This document shows positions 1 through 11,850 of a DNA stretch of 64,000 bases, piece by piece. The DNA comes from Agromyces sp. H66 (GTDB lineage Bacteria > Actinomycetota > Actinomycetes > Actinomycetales > Microbacteriaceae). The stretch lies in NCBI RefSeq assembly GCF_004959775.1, contig NZ_SJZG01000002.1, positions 248,001 through 312,000 of the forward strand, written 5' to 3'. Numbering within the stretch: position 1 is the stretch's first letter; each line of letters begins with the position of its first letter. Position numbers and translations under genes: made by a program. The notes under the pieces were generated by a model. That model was given only the letters and a program-made list of their open reading frames with translations, was not told the DNA's origin and did no database searches.

Positions 1-1
1 C

Positions 2-496
2 ACCCCCAGCCGCGCCGAGCGCGAGGCCGCACGCAAGCGTCCGCTCGTGCCGAACGACCGCAAGGAGGCGGCGCGGCAGGCCCGGGCGAAGCAGGCGGCG
101 GCCCGCGAGCGTGCCCGCGTGGGCATGGCGATGGGCGACGACAAGTACCTGCCCGCGCGCGACCGCGGCCCGCAGAAGAAGTACGTGCGCGACTACGTCG
201 ACGCCAGGTTCAGCATCGGCGAGATCCTCATCCCGTTCATGTTCCTGATCATCCTGCTCACGTTCGTGCCGAGCGCCGAGGTGCAGGCGATCGGCATCAT
301 GGCACTCTGGGCCTTCTTCCTGGTGGCCGTGCTCGACGTGGTCATCCTCGGCTTCATCCTGACCCGCAAGGTCAGGGCGAAGTTCGGCGAGGACAAGGCT
401 GAGCGCGTGCGGTGGTACGCCGCGATGCGGGCGCTCCAGCTTCGTCCGCTCCGGCTGCCGAAGCCGCAGGTCAAGCGCGGTCGGTACCCGGCCTGA
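2..496 (+). CDS. DUF3043 domain membrane protein (5' end outside window)
   Basis: The frame is open from the left edge, so the start lies outside the window; 164 residues are visible. The N-terminal part is basic and Ala/Arg-rich (KRPLVPNDRKEAARQARAK). A block with MGDDKYLPARDRGPQKKYVRDY follows, typical of the actinobacterial DUF3043 family. Two membrane segments lie at roughly residues 75-93 and 100-120, and a basic tail ends the protein. The function of the family is unknown. The gene converges on the next one with an 18-base gap. An internal GTG at 47 could be mistaken for a start, but the conserved N-terminal block continues upstream of it. Family assignment is by recognition of the conserved block. 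Confidence 0.85.
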   Translation, partial: TPSRAEREAARKRPLVPNDRKEAARQARAKQAAARERARVGMAMGDDKYLPARDRGPQKKYVRDYVDARFSIGEILIPFMFLIILLTFVPSAEVQAIGIMALWAFFLVAVLDVVILGFILTRKVRAKFGEDKAERVRWYAAMRALQLRPLRLPKPQVKRGRYPA

Positions 497-514
497 GCCC
501 GGCCCGGGCCGCGG

Positions 515-1663
515 TCAGTCGCGGGCGTAGGCTCCGGCGCGGATGAGCGGGATGCGCGTCTCCTCGTCGGTGAGCGAGCCGTGCTGGCCGATCATGGACT
601 CCCCCTGCCGGTTCGCCTCGCGACGGTCGTAGTAGGCGACGCCCGACCGCGCGGCGATGAGGATGTCGCCGATGCGTTCGCGCACCTCATCGGCGACGGG
701 ACCGAACACGCCCGCCTCGATCGCCTCGTCGCGCCCGAGCACCCAGGCGCGGTGACCCTCGGCCGCGCGCCAGCCCTCGACGAGCGCCGAGCGCGCCGCG
801 GCGTCGAGTTCGGGCTCGACGTAGAACGAGAAGAACCGCGGCTCACCGCCGACGTGCCGGATCCCCTCGAGGAGTTCCGGGCGAGTGTCGACGAACACGT
901 GGCGACGCGCCGGCACGTCGATCACGCCGTGGTCGGCCGTCACCAGCACGCCGACGCCGCGCGGCAGGCCGCGCTCGAACGCCGCCAGCTCGGCGTCGAG
1001 CTGTTCCAGGGCGGCGAGCCAGCGATCGGACTCCCATCCGTGCGCGTGCGCGATGCGATCGAGCTCCGACACGTAGACGTAGACGAGGCATCGCGGCTCG
1101 GTCGCGACCACGTCGCGGGCCACGGCGAAGGACTCGGCGATCGTCCCCGCCGCTCGGTACTCGACGCCGCGCAGCACCGCACGCGAGAAGCCCGACCCGA
1201 TGTGCTTGGGCGATCCGACCGCGAAGCTCCGGGTGCCGGCATCCCTGGCCGTCTCGAAGAGCGTCGGCACCCGCTGCCAGGTCTCGGGCACCATCCGGTC
1301 GTCCCAGCCGTTGAGCTGGTTCACGATCCGGTCGTTGGCGCGATCGAGCACGCGATAGCCGACGAGGCCGTGCTCCCCCGGCATCCGCCCGGTGGTGAGG
1401 CTCGTGATGCCCGCCGCGGTCGTCGAGGGCAGCACGGTGCGGATGACGTCGCGCCGCGACATCCGTGCCGCCAGGAAGCGCGCGTGACCGGCCCGTGCCT
1501 GGATGTTGGCTGCGCCGAGCCCGTCGACGAGCACGACCACGGCGCTGGATGCCGCGGGCAGTCCGAACAGGTTCGACTCCCCGCTGAGGCTGGCGAGCGA
1601 ACTGCCGAGCACCCCGGTGAGCCTCGGGGCACTGACGGCGGGCACCGGTAGCATTGCAGGCAT
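515..1663 (-). CDS. Alkaline phosphatase family / nucleotide pyrophosphatase-like phosphodiesterase
   Basis: A 382-residue protein of the type I phosphodiesterase/nucleotide pyrophosphatase superfamily. Visible motifs are VVVLVDGLG with metal ligand Asp47, the nucleophile region [14 protein letters not shown] with Thr81/82, and TADHG for the second metal site. A C-terminal [16 protein letters not shown] block is typical of actinobacterial members. It should hydrolyse phosphodiester or phosphomonoester bonds; the substrate is not known. No signal peptide is obvious. ATG 1663 was chosen because a CAGACT -10-like hexamer lies 7 bases upstream, consistent with a leaderless mRNA. The frame stays open far upstream, antisense to the topoisomerase gene, but that part has no protein-like content. 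It diverges from the topoisomerase gene. Confidence 0.85.
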   Translation of the reverse strand: MPAMLPVPAVSAPRLTGVLGSSLASLSGESNLFGLPAASSAVVVLVDGLGAANIQARAGHARFLAARMSRRDVIRTVLPSTTAAGITSLTTGRMPGEHGLVGYRVLDRANDRIVNQLNGWDDRMVPETWQRVPTLFETARDAGTRSFAVGSPKHIGSGFSRAVLRGVEYRAAGTIAESFAVARDVVATEPRCLVYVYVSELDRIAHAHGWESDRWLAALEQLDAELAAFERGLPRGVGVLVTADHGVIDVPARRHVFVDTRPELLEGIRHVGGEPRFFSFYVEPELDAAARSALVEGWRAAEGHRAWVLGRDEAIEAGVFGPVADEVRERIGDILIAARSGVAYYDRREANRQGESMIGQHGSLTDEETRIPLIRAGAYARD

Positions 1664-1738
1664 CGCGCCCAGTCTGGCACAGGCCGGGCGCGGCCCCGTT
1701 CCCCCGCGTGCCGAGCACGCCAGCCCCAGAGACGACGG

Positions 1739-4213
1739 ATGACCCGAGCAAAGAACCCGCCCGCCGACGAGCCGATCGTCGAACGCATCGAAGACGTCGA
1801 CGTCGCCACCGAGATGCAGGGCTCGTTCCTCGAGTACGCCTACTCGGTCATCTACTCGCGGGCCCTGCCCGATGCGCGCGACGGGCTGAAGCCCGTGCAG
1901 CGACGCATCCTGTTCGGCATGTCCGAGATGGGGCTGCGTCCCGACCGCGGTCACGTCAAGTCGTCGCGCGTCGTCGGCGAGGTCATGGGCAAGTACCATC
2001 CGCACGGCGACACCGCGATCTACGACGCCCTCGTGCGCATGGCGCAGCCGTTCACGTTGCGGGTCCCGCTCATCGACGGGCACGGCAACTTCGGCTCGCT
2101 CGACGACGGGCCCGCGGCCCCCCGCTACACCGAGGCCCGGCTGGCCGCCTCCGCGCTCGCGATGACCGACGGCCTCGACGAGGACGTCGTGGATTTCGTG
2201 CCCAACTACGACAACTCCGCCCAGCAGCCCGACGTGCTGCCCGCCGCCTACCCGAACCTCCTCGTGAACGGCGCGAGCGGGATCGCCGTCGGCATGGCCA
2301 CGAACATGGTCCCGCACAACCTCATCGAGGTCGTGGGCGCGGCCCGGCACCTCATCGCCCACCCCGACGCGACCCTCGACGAGCTCATGGAGTTCGTGCC
2401 TGGCCCCGACCTGCCCTCGGGCGGCACCATCGTCGGGCTCGCCGGCATCAAGGACGCCTACGCCACCGGGCGAGGCAGCTTCAAGACGCGCGCCAAGGTC
2501 TCGATCGAGTCCATCACGGCACGCAAGATGGGCCTCGTCGTCACCGAGCTGCCCTACCTCGTCGGACCAGAGAAGGTCATCGAGAAGATCAAAGACGGGG
2601 TGAACGCGAAGAAGATCAGCGGCATCTCCGATGTCACCGACCTGACCGACCGCACGAGGGGCCTCCGCCTCGTCATCGGCATCAAGACCGGCTTCAGCCC
2701 CGAGGCCGTGCTGGAGCAGTTGTACCGGCTGACGCCGCTCGAGGACTCGTTCAACATCAACAACGTCGCCCTCGTCGACGGCGGTCCGCAGACGCTCGGA
2801 CTGCGTGAACTGCTGCAGGTCTACGTCGCCCACCGCATCTCGGTCGTCACCCGCCGGTCGCAGTTCCGCCTCGCCCGCAAGCAGGAGCGCCTGCACCTCG
2901 TGGAGGGGCTCCTCATCGCGATCCTCGACATCGACGAGGTCATCCAGGTGATCCGCACGAGCGACGAGGCCGACCAGGCGCGCACCCGCCTCATGGACGT
3001 CTTCGACCTCACCCAGGTGCAGGCCGAGTACATCCTCGAACTACGGCTGCGCCGCCTCACCAAGTTCTCCCGCATCGAGCTCGAGACGGAGCGCGACCGG
3101 CTGCGCGCCGAGATCGCGGAGCTCGAGGAGATCCTCGCGAACCGGCACCGCATCGAGGCCCTCGTCTCCGACGAGCTCGCCGAGGTCGCCGAGCGCTATG
3201 GCACGCCCCGGCGCACCCTGCTCACCGATGCGCGTCCGAGCGTCGCGCGCGCGTCGGCGAAGCACGCGGCGGTCGCCCTCGAGGTGGCGGATGTCCCGTG
3301 CCGGGTGTTCCTCAGCGTCACGGGCCGCATCGCGCGCGTCGACCTGCCCGAGGGCCCCGAGGGCCCGGTCGCCATCACGACGCCGGCACGCCGAAGCAAG
3401 CACGACGCGATCCGCTCTTCACTCGACACCACGAGCCGTGCCGAGATCGGCGCCGTCACGAGCCTCGGCCGACTCATCCGGTTCACGCCCGTCGACCTGC
3501 CGATGCTGCCGCCGACCTCGGTGCAGCTCGGCGCCGGCGTGCGCGTGGCCGACTACCTCGCCCTGCCGAACCGGGACGAGAAGGTGCTCGCCCTGGTCTC
3601 GCTCGACGCCGACCGGTCGATCGCGCTCGGCACGAAGCTGGGCGTCGTCAAGCGCGTCTCGACGGGCGCCTATCCCAACAAGCCCGAGTTCGAGGTGATC
3701 GGGCTGAAGGCCGGCGACGAGGTCGTCGGCGCGGTGCAGGGCGACGAGACCGACGAGCTCGTGTTCGTGGCATCCGATGCACAGTTGCTGCGCTTCCCGG
3801 CAGCGTCGGTGCGTCCGCAGGGCTGCCCGGCCGGCGGCATGGCGGGCATCAACCTCGCCAGTGGCGCGCACGTCATCCACTTCACGAGCGTGCCGGCGGA
3901 TGCCGCAGCCGACGCCGTGGTCGTCACGATCGCCGCGAGCAACGAGACCCTCCTCGGCACCGATCCCGGAAGCGCCAAGGTGAGCGCCTTCGCGGAGTTC
4001 CCCGGGAAGGGCCGTGCGACCGGCGGCGTGCGGGCGCAGCGGTTCCTGAAGGGCGAGGACGCCCTGCACCTCGCGTGGGTCGGCCGCTCCCCCGCCCTCG
4101 CGGTCGGCGTCGACGGGTCGGCGAGGCAGTTGCCCGACGGCGGCGCGAAGCGCGACGGGTCGGGGCAGGCGCTCGAGGCGGTCGTCGCGGCGGTCGGGTC
4201 GCGCATCGGCTGA
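1739..4213 (+). CDS. parC: DNA topoisomerase IV/gyrase subunit A (ParC-type)
   Basis: An 824-residue type IIA topoisomerase A subunit, the DNA breakage-rejoining half of an A2B2 enzyme. The catalytic tyrosine is Tyr130 in [10 protein letters not shown]. The quinolone-determining region [20 protein letters not shown] is intact, with Thr92 and Asp96 at the usual resistance positions. The C-terminal half carries beta-pinwheel-like repeats. Its likely partner is the convergent B-subunit gene at 4554-6632. Actinobacteria normally have gyrA/gyrB near the origin, and this separate pair near rpoD is usually annotated parC/parE. From sequence alone I cannot exclude a second gyrase-type enzyme. The start ATG has no strong ribosome-binding site. 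Confidence 0.9.
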   Translation: MTRAKNPPADEPIVERIEDVDVATEMQGSFLEYAYSVIYSRALPDARDGLKPVQRRILFGMSEMGLRPDRGHVKSSRVVGEVMGKYHPHGDTAIYDALVRMAQPFTLRVPLIDGHGNFGSLDDGPAAPRYTEARLAASALAMTDGLDEDVVDFVPNYDNSAQQPDVLPAAYPNLLVNGASGIAVGMATNMVPHNLIEVVGAARHLIAHPDATLDELMEFVPGPDLPSGGTIVGLAGIKDAYATGRGSFKTRAKVSIESITARKMGLVVTELPYLVGPEKVIEKIKDGVNAKKISGISDVTDLTDRTRGLRLVIGIKTGFSPEAVLEQLYRLTPLEDSFNINNVALVDGGPQTLGLRELLQVYVAHRISVVTRRSQFRLARKQERLHLVEGLLIAILDIDEVIQVIRTSDEADQARTRLMDVFDLTQVQAEYILELRLRRLTKFSRIELETERDRLRAEIAELEEILANRHRIEALVSDELAEVAERYGTPRRTLLTDARPSVARASAKHAAVALEVADVPCRVFLSVTGRIARVDLPEGPEGPVAITTPARRSKHDAIRSSLDTTSRAEIGAVTSLGRLIRFTPVDLPMLPPTSVQLGAGVRVADYLALPNRDEKVLALVSLDADRSIALGTKLGVVKRVSTGAYPNKPEFEVIGLKAGDEVVGAVQGDETDELVFVASDAQLLRFPAASVRPQGCPAGGMAGINLASGAHVIHFTSVPADAAADAVVVTIAASNETLLGTDPGSAKVSAFAEFPGKGRATGGVRAQRFLKGEDALHLAWVGRSPALAVGVDGSARQLPDGGAKRDGSGQALEAVVAAVGSRIG

Positions 4214-4553
4214 GACGCGGCCCGCGTCGCCGGCTCGGCCATAGGCCGTGATGCGAGTCGCCGCGAGCTTCCCGCGGTCGCCCTCGGCGCCATGATTCGA
4301 TACTGCGCGCCCGACTCACGGCCGTGGCGCCCTCGCCCGCCCCACCACGGGTCGCGGCTCAGCGTTTCGAACGCGAGTCGATGCCATCTGCACCGCTCCG
4401 GCCGGCTCACGGTGCAGTTGGCATCCATTCGTGATCGGCCGCGAGCCGCGGGCCGCGGGCCGACCATCCCGCCTGCACGGGGCATCGCCGACCACCCCAC
4501 GATCCGCCCACCGGCTCAGGGCATCGATGCAGCCAGCCCGATGACCCGCCCGG
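4214..4553. other. 340-base gap between convergent parC and parE
   Basis: No credible gene is seen here: short open frames in both directions are Arg/Pro-rich and lack ribosome-binding sites. The only clear structure is the long inverted repeat at 4380-4425, listed separately. No tRNA, promoter or mobile-element remnant was recognised. Confidence 0.6.
4380..4425. terminator. Long inverted repeat, possible bidirectional terminator
   Basis: GATGCCATCTGCACCG at 4380-4395 pairs with CGGTGCAGTTGGCATC at 4410-4425. 15 of 16 positions match, and the 14-base loop itself contains CCGGCCGG. It sits between the 3' ends of two convergent genes, which suits a bidirectional transcription stop. Neither side has a U-tract, so a protein-binding role remains possible. 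Confidence 0.5.
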
Positions 4554-6632
<2,079 letters not shown>

Positions 6633-6777
6633 GTCGGTCAAGCCTACTGACGCCGGGCGACACGACGCGTGAGGCGCTACGCGCACAGCGAAATGCCAGC
6701 CTCAACGGGAGGATCCCCCTCCTGCGCGTGCTTTCATTGAGGGACGGAATCATCGAGGTCGAGCAGGAGGAGGAGCC

Positions 6778-7014
6778 ATGACCCAGTACACCGAGACCAC
6801 CGGTGCGGTCGAGGAACTCGACACCCCGTATGAGCTCACTGCGCTCGACCGCTGCGACGCCTGCGGTGCGCAGGCCTACATCCGAGTCGTCGTCGCCAAT
6901 GGCGAGCTGCTCTTCTGCGCCCACCACGGCCGCAAGCACCAGGAGAAGCTCGCCCAGATCGCGCAGAGCTGGCACGACGAGTCGAGCCGCCTGCTGGCGG
7001 AGGGTCGCGACTGA
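6778..7014 (+). CDS. DUF7455 small zinc-binding protein
   Basis: A 78-residue protein with the core LDRCDACGAQAYIRVVV, then GELLFCAHH, the signature of the actinobacterial DUF7455 family. The CxxC and CxHH pairs could bind one zinc ion. The function is unknown. A very strong ribosome-binding site (AGGAGGAGGAGCC before ATG) predicts high expression. It diverges from parE and is followed by a perfect hairpin terminator, so it is probably monocistronic. Confidence 0.85.
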   Translation: MTQYTETTGAVEELDTPYELTALDRCDACGAQAYIRVVVANGELLFCAHHGRKHQEKLAQIAQSWHDESSRLLAEGRD

Positions 7015-7036
7015 CGCCGCCGCCCCACGAACGCAT

Positions 7037-7070
7037 GAACGCCCCGGCCTCGGCCGGGGCGTTCGGCATT
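7037..7070. terminator. Hairpin terminator after DUF7455 gene
   Basis: A perfect 13-bp stem: GAACGCCCCGGCC (7037-7049), loop TC, GGCCGGGGCGTTC (7052-7064), then GGCATTTCC. It lies between convergent genes and may also stop transcription coming from gatD. Confidence 0.85.
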
Positions 7071-7107
7071 TCCATGCCGGTGACCGCGCAGGTGCGGATG
7101 CCCCGAC

Positions 7108-7851
7108 TCAGCCCCGCGCCAATGGCGCCGCCGCGCGAACCGCACCGAGCTGCGCCTCCCTGGCCGCGGTCGCGTACTCGTCCACCATGGCGGCGCGTGG
7201 ACCCGGCTCGTACGCGAGGCTCGCACGCTCGGCGGCGACGCCGAGGAGGTGGTCGGCGAACGCCGGGTTCTTCGCGAGCACCGGGCCGTGAAGGTGAGTG
7301 CCGATGACGGAGCCCATCACGACGCCCTCCTGGCCGGATCCCCGGCTGTTGCCGACGCCCGAGCGCACGCGACCGAGCGGCGAGCCCTCGGCGCCGACGT
7401 ACTCGCGGGCGTGGTTCTCGAAGCCGACGAGCGTGCCGAAGCGCGGCGAGGCGACCACGAGGTCGCCGGTGATGCGCGCCGGCGCCGGCACCGCACGGCC
7501 GGGCAGGATGCCGAGTCCCTCGACGCTCGATCCGTCGGGGCGTTCGATCCCCCAGCTGAGGAGCTCCCACCCGGTGCCCACCGCGAGGATGGGAACGCCC
7601 TCGGTGCCCCAGGTGCGAAGTTCGTCGTGCATCGTGAGCAACCGGCCTCGGCTCTGCTCGAGCGACGAGTCGCTGCCGGACCCGAGCACGACGGCGTCGA
7701 CACGAGCGGGAAGCTGCTCACGCGTGTCGACGGCCACGACCCGGGCCTCCAGGCCGGCCCACTCGGCGCGGCGACGGAGCACCGCCGCGTTCTCGGAGTC
7801 TCCGTTCGTGTTCTGGTACGCGGGCAGCAGGGCGACGATGGTGAGGGTCAT
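7108..7851 (-). CDS. gatD: GatD-type glutamine amidotransferase-like protein lacking the nucleophile Cys
   Basis: A 247-residue class I (CobB/CobQ-like) amidotransferase of the GatD family. In other bacteria GatD supplies ammonia to MurT to amidate D-Glu of lipid II. The family features are present: GFENH (143-147), the GVGNSRGS loop and the catalytic-His block GTHLHGPVLAKNP with His188. The nucleophile elbow, normally AVCGGYQLL, reads AVGTGWELL, so Gly92 (codon GGC) replaces the catalytic cysteine. Glutaminase activity should therefore be absent. The start ATG overlaps the murT stop (ATGA), so the two are translationally coupled downstream of rpoD. See the findings for a possible altered role in group B peptidoglycan. 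Confidence 0.85.
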   Translation of the reverse strand: MTLTIVALLPAYQNTNGDSENAAVLRRRAEWAGLEARVVAVDTREQLPARVDAVVLGSGSDSSLEQSRGRLLTMHDELRTWGTEGVPILAVGTGWELLSWGIERPDGSSVEGLGILPGRAVPAPARITGDLVVASPRFGTLVGFENHAREYVGAEGSPLGRVRSGVGNSRGSGQEGVVMGSVIGTHLHGPVLAKNPAFADHLLGVAAERASLAYEPGPRAAMVDEYATAAREAQLGAVRAAAPLARG

Positions 7852-9104
7852 TCCGCTCCCGAGAGTCCGAGGTGGGCCCGAGTGCGCCGCATCGAGTCGG
7901 CCGTGAACACGATGGTCTTCACGCCCGACGCTGGGGCGGGCAGGGCGAGGAAGTCGTCGAGGGCGCGCGACAGATCGGTCTCCACGCGATCGATCTCGAC
8001 GCCGTCGTAGGCGAGCATGAGCGCCGCCTCGGCCGACTTCGAGCCGCTCACGATCGCCACCCGGCGAAGCGACGAGGCATCCGTCGGCCAGAAGTACGAG
8101 GGATCGCGCACGTCGGAGCCCATCGCGAAGAGGATCTGCTCAGTGCCCGGTTCGATGCTGTCGACGTTGAGCTGGTAGCTCGTGGGGTTCTGCACGAGCA
8201 CGAACTCGACCTCGTGGCCGCGCACGGTCACTCGCTCGCCACGACCGAACACGGGAGGGATGGAGCCGAGCGCCTCGTTCGCGGTCTGCGCGGAGAATCG
8301 TTCGCCGAGCACGGCCTTCGCCGTCGCGTACGCGGCGGCCGCGTCGACGGCGTAGTGCACGCCGCGAGCCGGCAGCGACGTCGTGATGAACGCCCGGCCG
8401 TCGTTGACGAGTGCGGTACGACCGTCGACCCCTTCGACGATGACCCCGTCGCCGGGCGCGAGCCGAGTCGCGCTCGTCTCGGTGTATCCGAGCCCGCGCG
8501 GCGTCGCGTCGACGACCGCCTGCGAGACCCCGAACCGATGCACCGCGACCTCCGGCGACACCTGCGCAGCGAGACGCTCGAGGTAGGCGTCGTCGGCGTT
8601 CACGATGATCGCCTCGTGCGCGCGCGCCGCGATCTTCGCGAGCATGCCCGCGACCATGTCGGAGTCGTGGAACCGGTCGATCTGGTCGACCATGACGTTC
8701 GTCAGGGCGACGGCGCGTGCGTCGACGCCCTGCATGACGAGGGCGCCGTGGCCCTCGTCCATCTCGAGCACGGCCATGTCGCCGGGCACGCGTCCCCGCC
8801 AGTCGGCACGTTCGAGGAGCGCCGAGGTGAGTCCCTGGCTGATGTTCGCCGTCGACGGGTTCGTGAACACGTCCACGCCGTGGGCGCGGAGGATCGCGAC
8901 GAGCATCTTCGTCGTGGTCGACTTGCCGCTCGACCCCGAGACGACGACGAGGCCCTGCGGGAAGCCCGAGAGCGTCCGCCTGAGGTAGCCGGGAGCGATC
9001 CGGTTGACGATCAGGCCCGGAATGGCCGATCCGCCGCCGGGCTTGCGCAGCCGGGCGGCGAATCGGACGAGCCTGCCGACGAGGATCGCCGGCGCGTAGC
9101 GCAC
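7848..9104 (-). CDS. murT: MurT-type Mur ligase (DUF1727 domain), zinc ribbon absent
   Basis: A 418-residue Mur ligase family protein. In other Gram-positives MurT uses ATP to activate the alpha-carboxyl of D-Glu in lipid II. The P-loop is VSGSSGKSTTT (55-65). The conserved EMDE and LTNVMVDQIDRF blocks follow, and the C-terminal DUF1727 domain has LVQNP (303-307) and VRDPSYFW with Asp334 near the expected catalytic Asp. The protein contains no cysteine, so the four-Cys zinc ribbon usually inserted in the middle domain of MurT is missing. The start GTG lies 7 bases after the rpoD stop, making an rpoD-murT-gatD operon. Confidence 0.85.
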   Translation of the reverse strand: MRYAPAILVGRLVRFAARLRKPGGGSAIPGLIVNRIAPGYLRRTLSGFPQGLVVVSGSSGKSTTTKMLVAILRAHGVDVFTNPSTANISQGLTSALLERADWRGRVPGDMAVLEMDEGHGALVMQGVDARAVALTNVMVDQIDRFHDSDMVAGMLAKIAARAHEAIIVNADDAYLERLAAQVSPEVAVHRFGVSQAVVDATPRGLGYTETSATRLAPGDGVIVEGVDGRTALVNDGRAFITTSLPARGVHYAVDAAAAYATAKAVLGERFSAQTANEALGSIPPVFGRGERVTVRGHEVEFVLVQNPTSYQLNVDSIEPGTEQILFAMGSDVRDPSYFWPTDASSLRRVAIVSGSKSAEAALMLAYDGVEIDRVETDLSRALDDFLALPAPASGVKTIVFTADSMRRTRAHLGLSGAE

Positions 9105-9111
9105 CGGTGGC

Positions 9112-10545
<1,434 letters not shown>

Positions 10546-10836
10546 TCGTTGAACCTCTCCTACCGTCGCGCGGCGTGTGCCCTCTCGGACGCGCGGCTCG
10601 TGCATTCGGCCCGGTCGTTTTCGGACACTATGAGGACCCATGTCAAGTCCGCTTGTTCGGCGCGAACATGTCGTGCCAGCGGACCAGAACGGGTCCTGTC
10701 CTCCATTATACAGTCACCCGTGCGCGCGGGCGTCCACGCGCCGGCCCGCTCCCCACTGGATGACAACGAATCCGGGCCGCCGGGAATTCCCTCTGAGCGG
10801 CGATTCTGCCGCGATTCCGGCCGCGGCGCCGCGCGA
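10546..10836. other. Leader and promoter region of rpoD
   Basis: This 291-base gap separates the rpoD start from the 3' end of the PAC2 gene. It holds a TATAAT on the minus strand (10705-10710), the palindrome TGTTCG-GCG-CGAACA (10654-10668) downstream of the inferred transcription start, and GGACC/GGTCC arms at 10681-10696. I see no open frame with a ribosome-binding site. Confidence 0.6.
10705..10710 (-). promoter_or_regulatory. -10 element of rpoD
   Basis: Read on the minus strand this is a perfect TATAAT, rare in this GC-rich sequence. No good -35 is seen 16-18 bases upstream (TGGACG lies 20 bases away). Transcription would start near 10698 and give a leader of about 150 bases. Confidence 0.6.
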
Positions 10837-11763
10837 TCAGCCGCCGAGCGGCGATTCGTCGTCGCGCGTGCGTCGGAATGCGAGGAACTTCTCGAGTTCG
10901 GCGGCGATCTCGTCGGCCGAGGGCAGTTCTCCCGCCTCATCGGTGAGCGGCGATCGCAGCGTCGTGCCCTCCATGTACGAGTCGTGTCGCTCCTCGAGCG
11001 TGCCGACGAGCTTCCCGAGTTCGCCGTTCTCGGCCACCTGCTCGTCGATCCGCGCCACGAACTCACGACCCTGCTCGCGCAGCGCGTCGGTGGGGAAGAT
11101 CCGTCCGGTCGACGCGCTGATCGCCTCGAGCGCGGCGACCGCGGCGAGCGGGTACTCGGTGTCCGACAGGTAGTGCGGGATGAGCAGCACGAAGCCGGTC
11201 GTCGGATGCCCCTGCTCGTGCAGGCGATACTCCACCAGATGCAGCGCGTTCGACGGCACCTGGGTCGTCGGGCGCCAGATGGACATGGCCTCGATGAGGT
11301 CGGCTCGGTTGCCGCTCACGGTCATGCCGATCGGCCGGGTGTGCGGCACGGGCATGGGGATGGAGTTGATCCACGTCGTCGACGACACGCCGAGGTCGTC
11401 GATCAGCCCGAGCACCGCCGAGCCGAATCGCTCCCACTGGAAGTCGGGCTCGTAGCCCGTGAGCAGGAGGAACGGCTGTCCGAGCTCGTCGCGCGCGAGG
11501 TCGAGGCTGAGCCGCGGCGGGCGATAGTCGGCGAGGTGGTCGCCCGCGAAGAGGATGATCGGCCGCCGCGCGCGGTAGTCGAGCAGTTCGTCGGCGTCGA
11601 ACGTCGCGACCACGGTGCTCTCGAGTGTGGAGAGGAGGTACTCGGTCGTCTGTGCGACGGCGGCGCCGGCATCCGCGAATCCGGTCAGGCCCGCGACGAG
11701 TGGCAGCCCGGGCGGCACGACGACGTCCGGATTCAGCTCGTACAGGGCACGGGGATCACGCAT
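10837..11763 (-). CDS. PAC2 family protein
   Basis: A 308-residue protein with the PAC2 (proteasome assembly chaperone 2-like) fold: an N-terminal GLPLVAGLTGFADAGAAVAQ block, FAGDHLADYRPPR, and PVPHTRPIGMTVSGN in the middle. The C-terminus is acidic and helical. The family is universal in actinobacteria, often near ATP-grasp or proteasome genes; its biochemical role is not established. The start ATG has TAGGCT exactly 6 bases upstream (11770-11775), so the mRNA is probably leaderless. It is transcribed towards rpoD and diverges from pepA. Confidence 0.85.
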   Translation of the reverse strand: MRDPRALYELNPDVVVPPGLPLVAGLTGFADAGAAVAQTTEYLLSTLESTVVATFDADELLDYRARRPIILFAGDHLADYRPPRLSLDLARDELGQPFLLLTGYEPDFQWERFGSAVLGLIDDLGVSSTTWINSIPMPVPHTRPIGMTVSGNRADLIEAMSIWRPTTQVPSNALHLVEYRLHEQGHPTTGFVLLIPHYLSDTEYPLAAVAALEAISASTGRIFPTDALREQGREFVARIDEQVAENGELGKLVGTLEERHDSYMEGTTLRSPLTDEAGELPSADEIAAELEKFLAFRRTRDDESPLGG

Positions 11764-11769
11764 GCTTCC

Positions 11770-11775
11770 AGCCTA
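11770..11775 (-). promoter_or_regulatory. -10 of leaderless PAC2 gene
   Basis: TAGGCT on the minus strand, 6 bases before the ATG. No ribosome-binding site lies between, which is the leaderless pattern seen repeatedly in this window. Confidence 0.6.
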
Positions 11776-11838
11776 CTGACGGGGCCCTCGCCACCCGTGC
11801 GATCGCGGACCGGCGGCGTGACGCTCGGAGCGAACACG

Positions 11839-11844
11839 TACGAT
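11839..11844 (+). promoter_or_regulatory. -10 of leaderless pepA
   Basis: TACGAT ends 6 bases before ATG 11851, with no Shine-Dalgarno sequence between. Confidence 0.55.
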
Positions 11845-11850
11845 CGCTGC

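Noticed and set aside
515-2896. One very long minus-strand frame across the phosphodiesterase and into parC
   Set aside because: Only the part up to 1663 is protein-like; the rest is the antisense of parC, with Arg/Val/Asp-biased composition typical of GC-rich shadow frames.
10654-10668. LexA/SOS box before rpoD
   Set aside because: The half-sites are in the opposite order (GTTCG..CGAAC) and the spacing differs from the actinobacterial LexA site.
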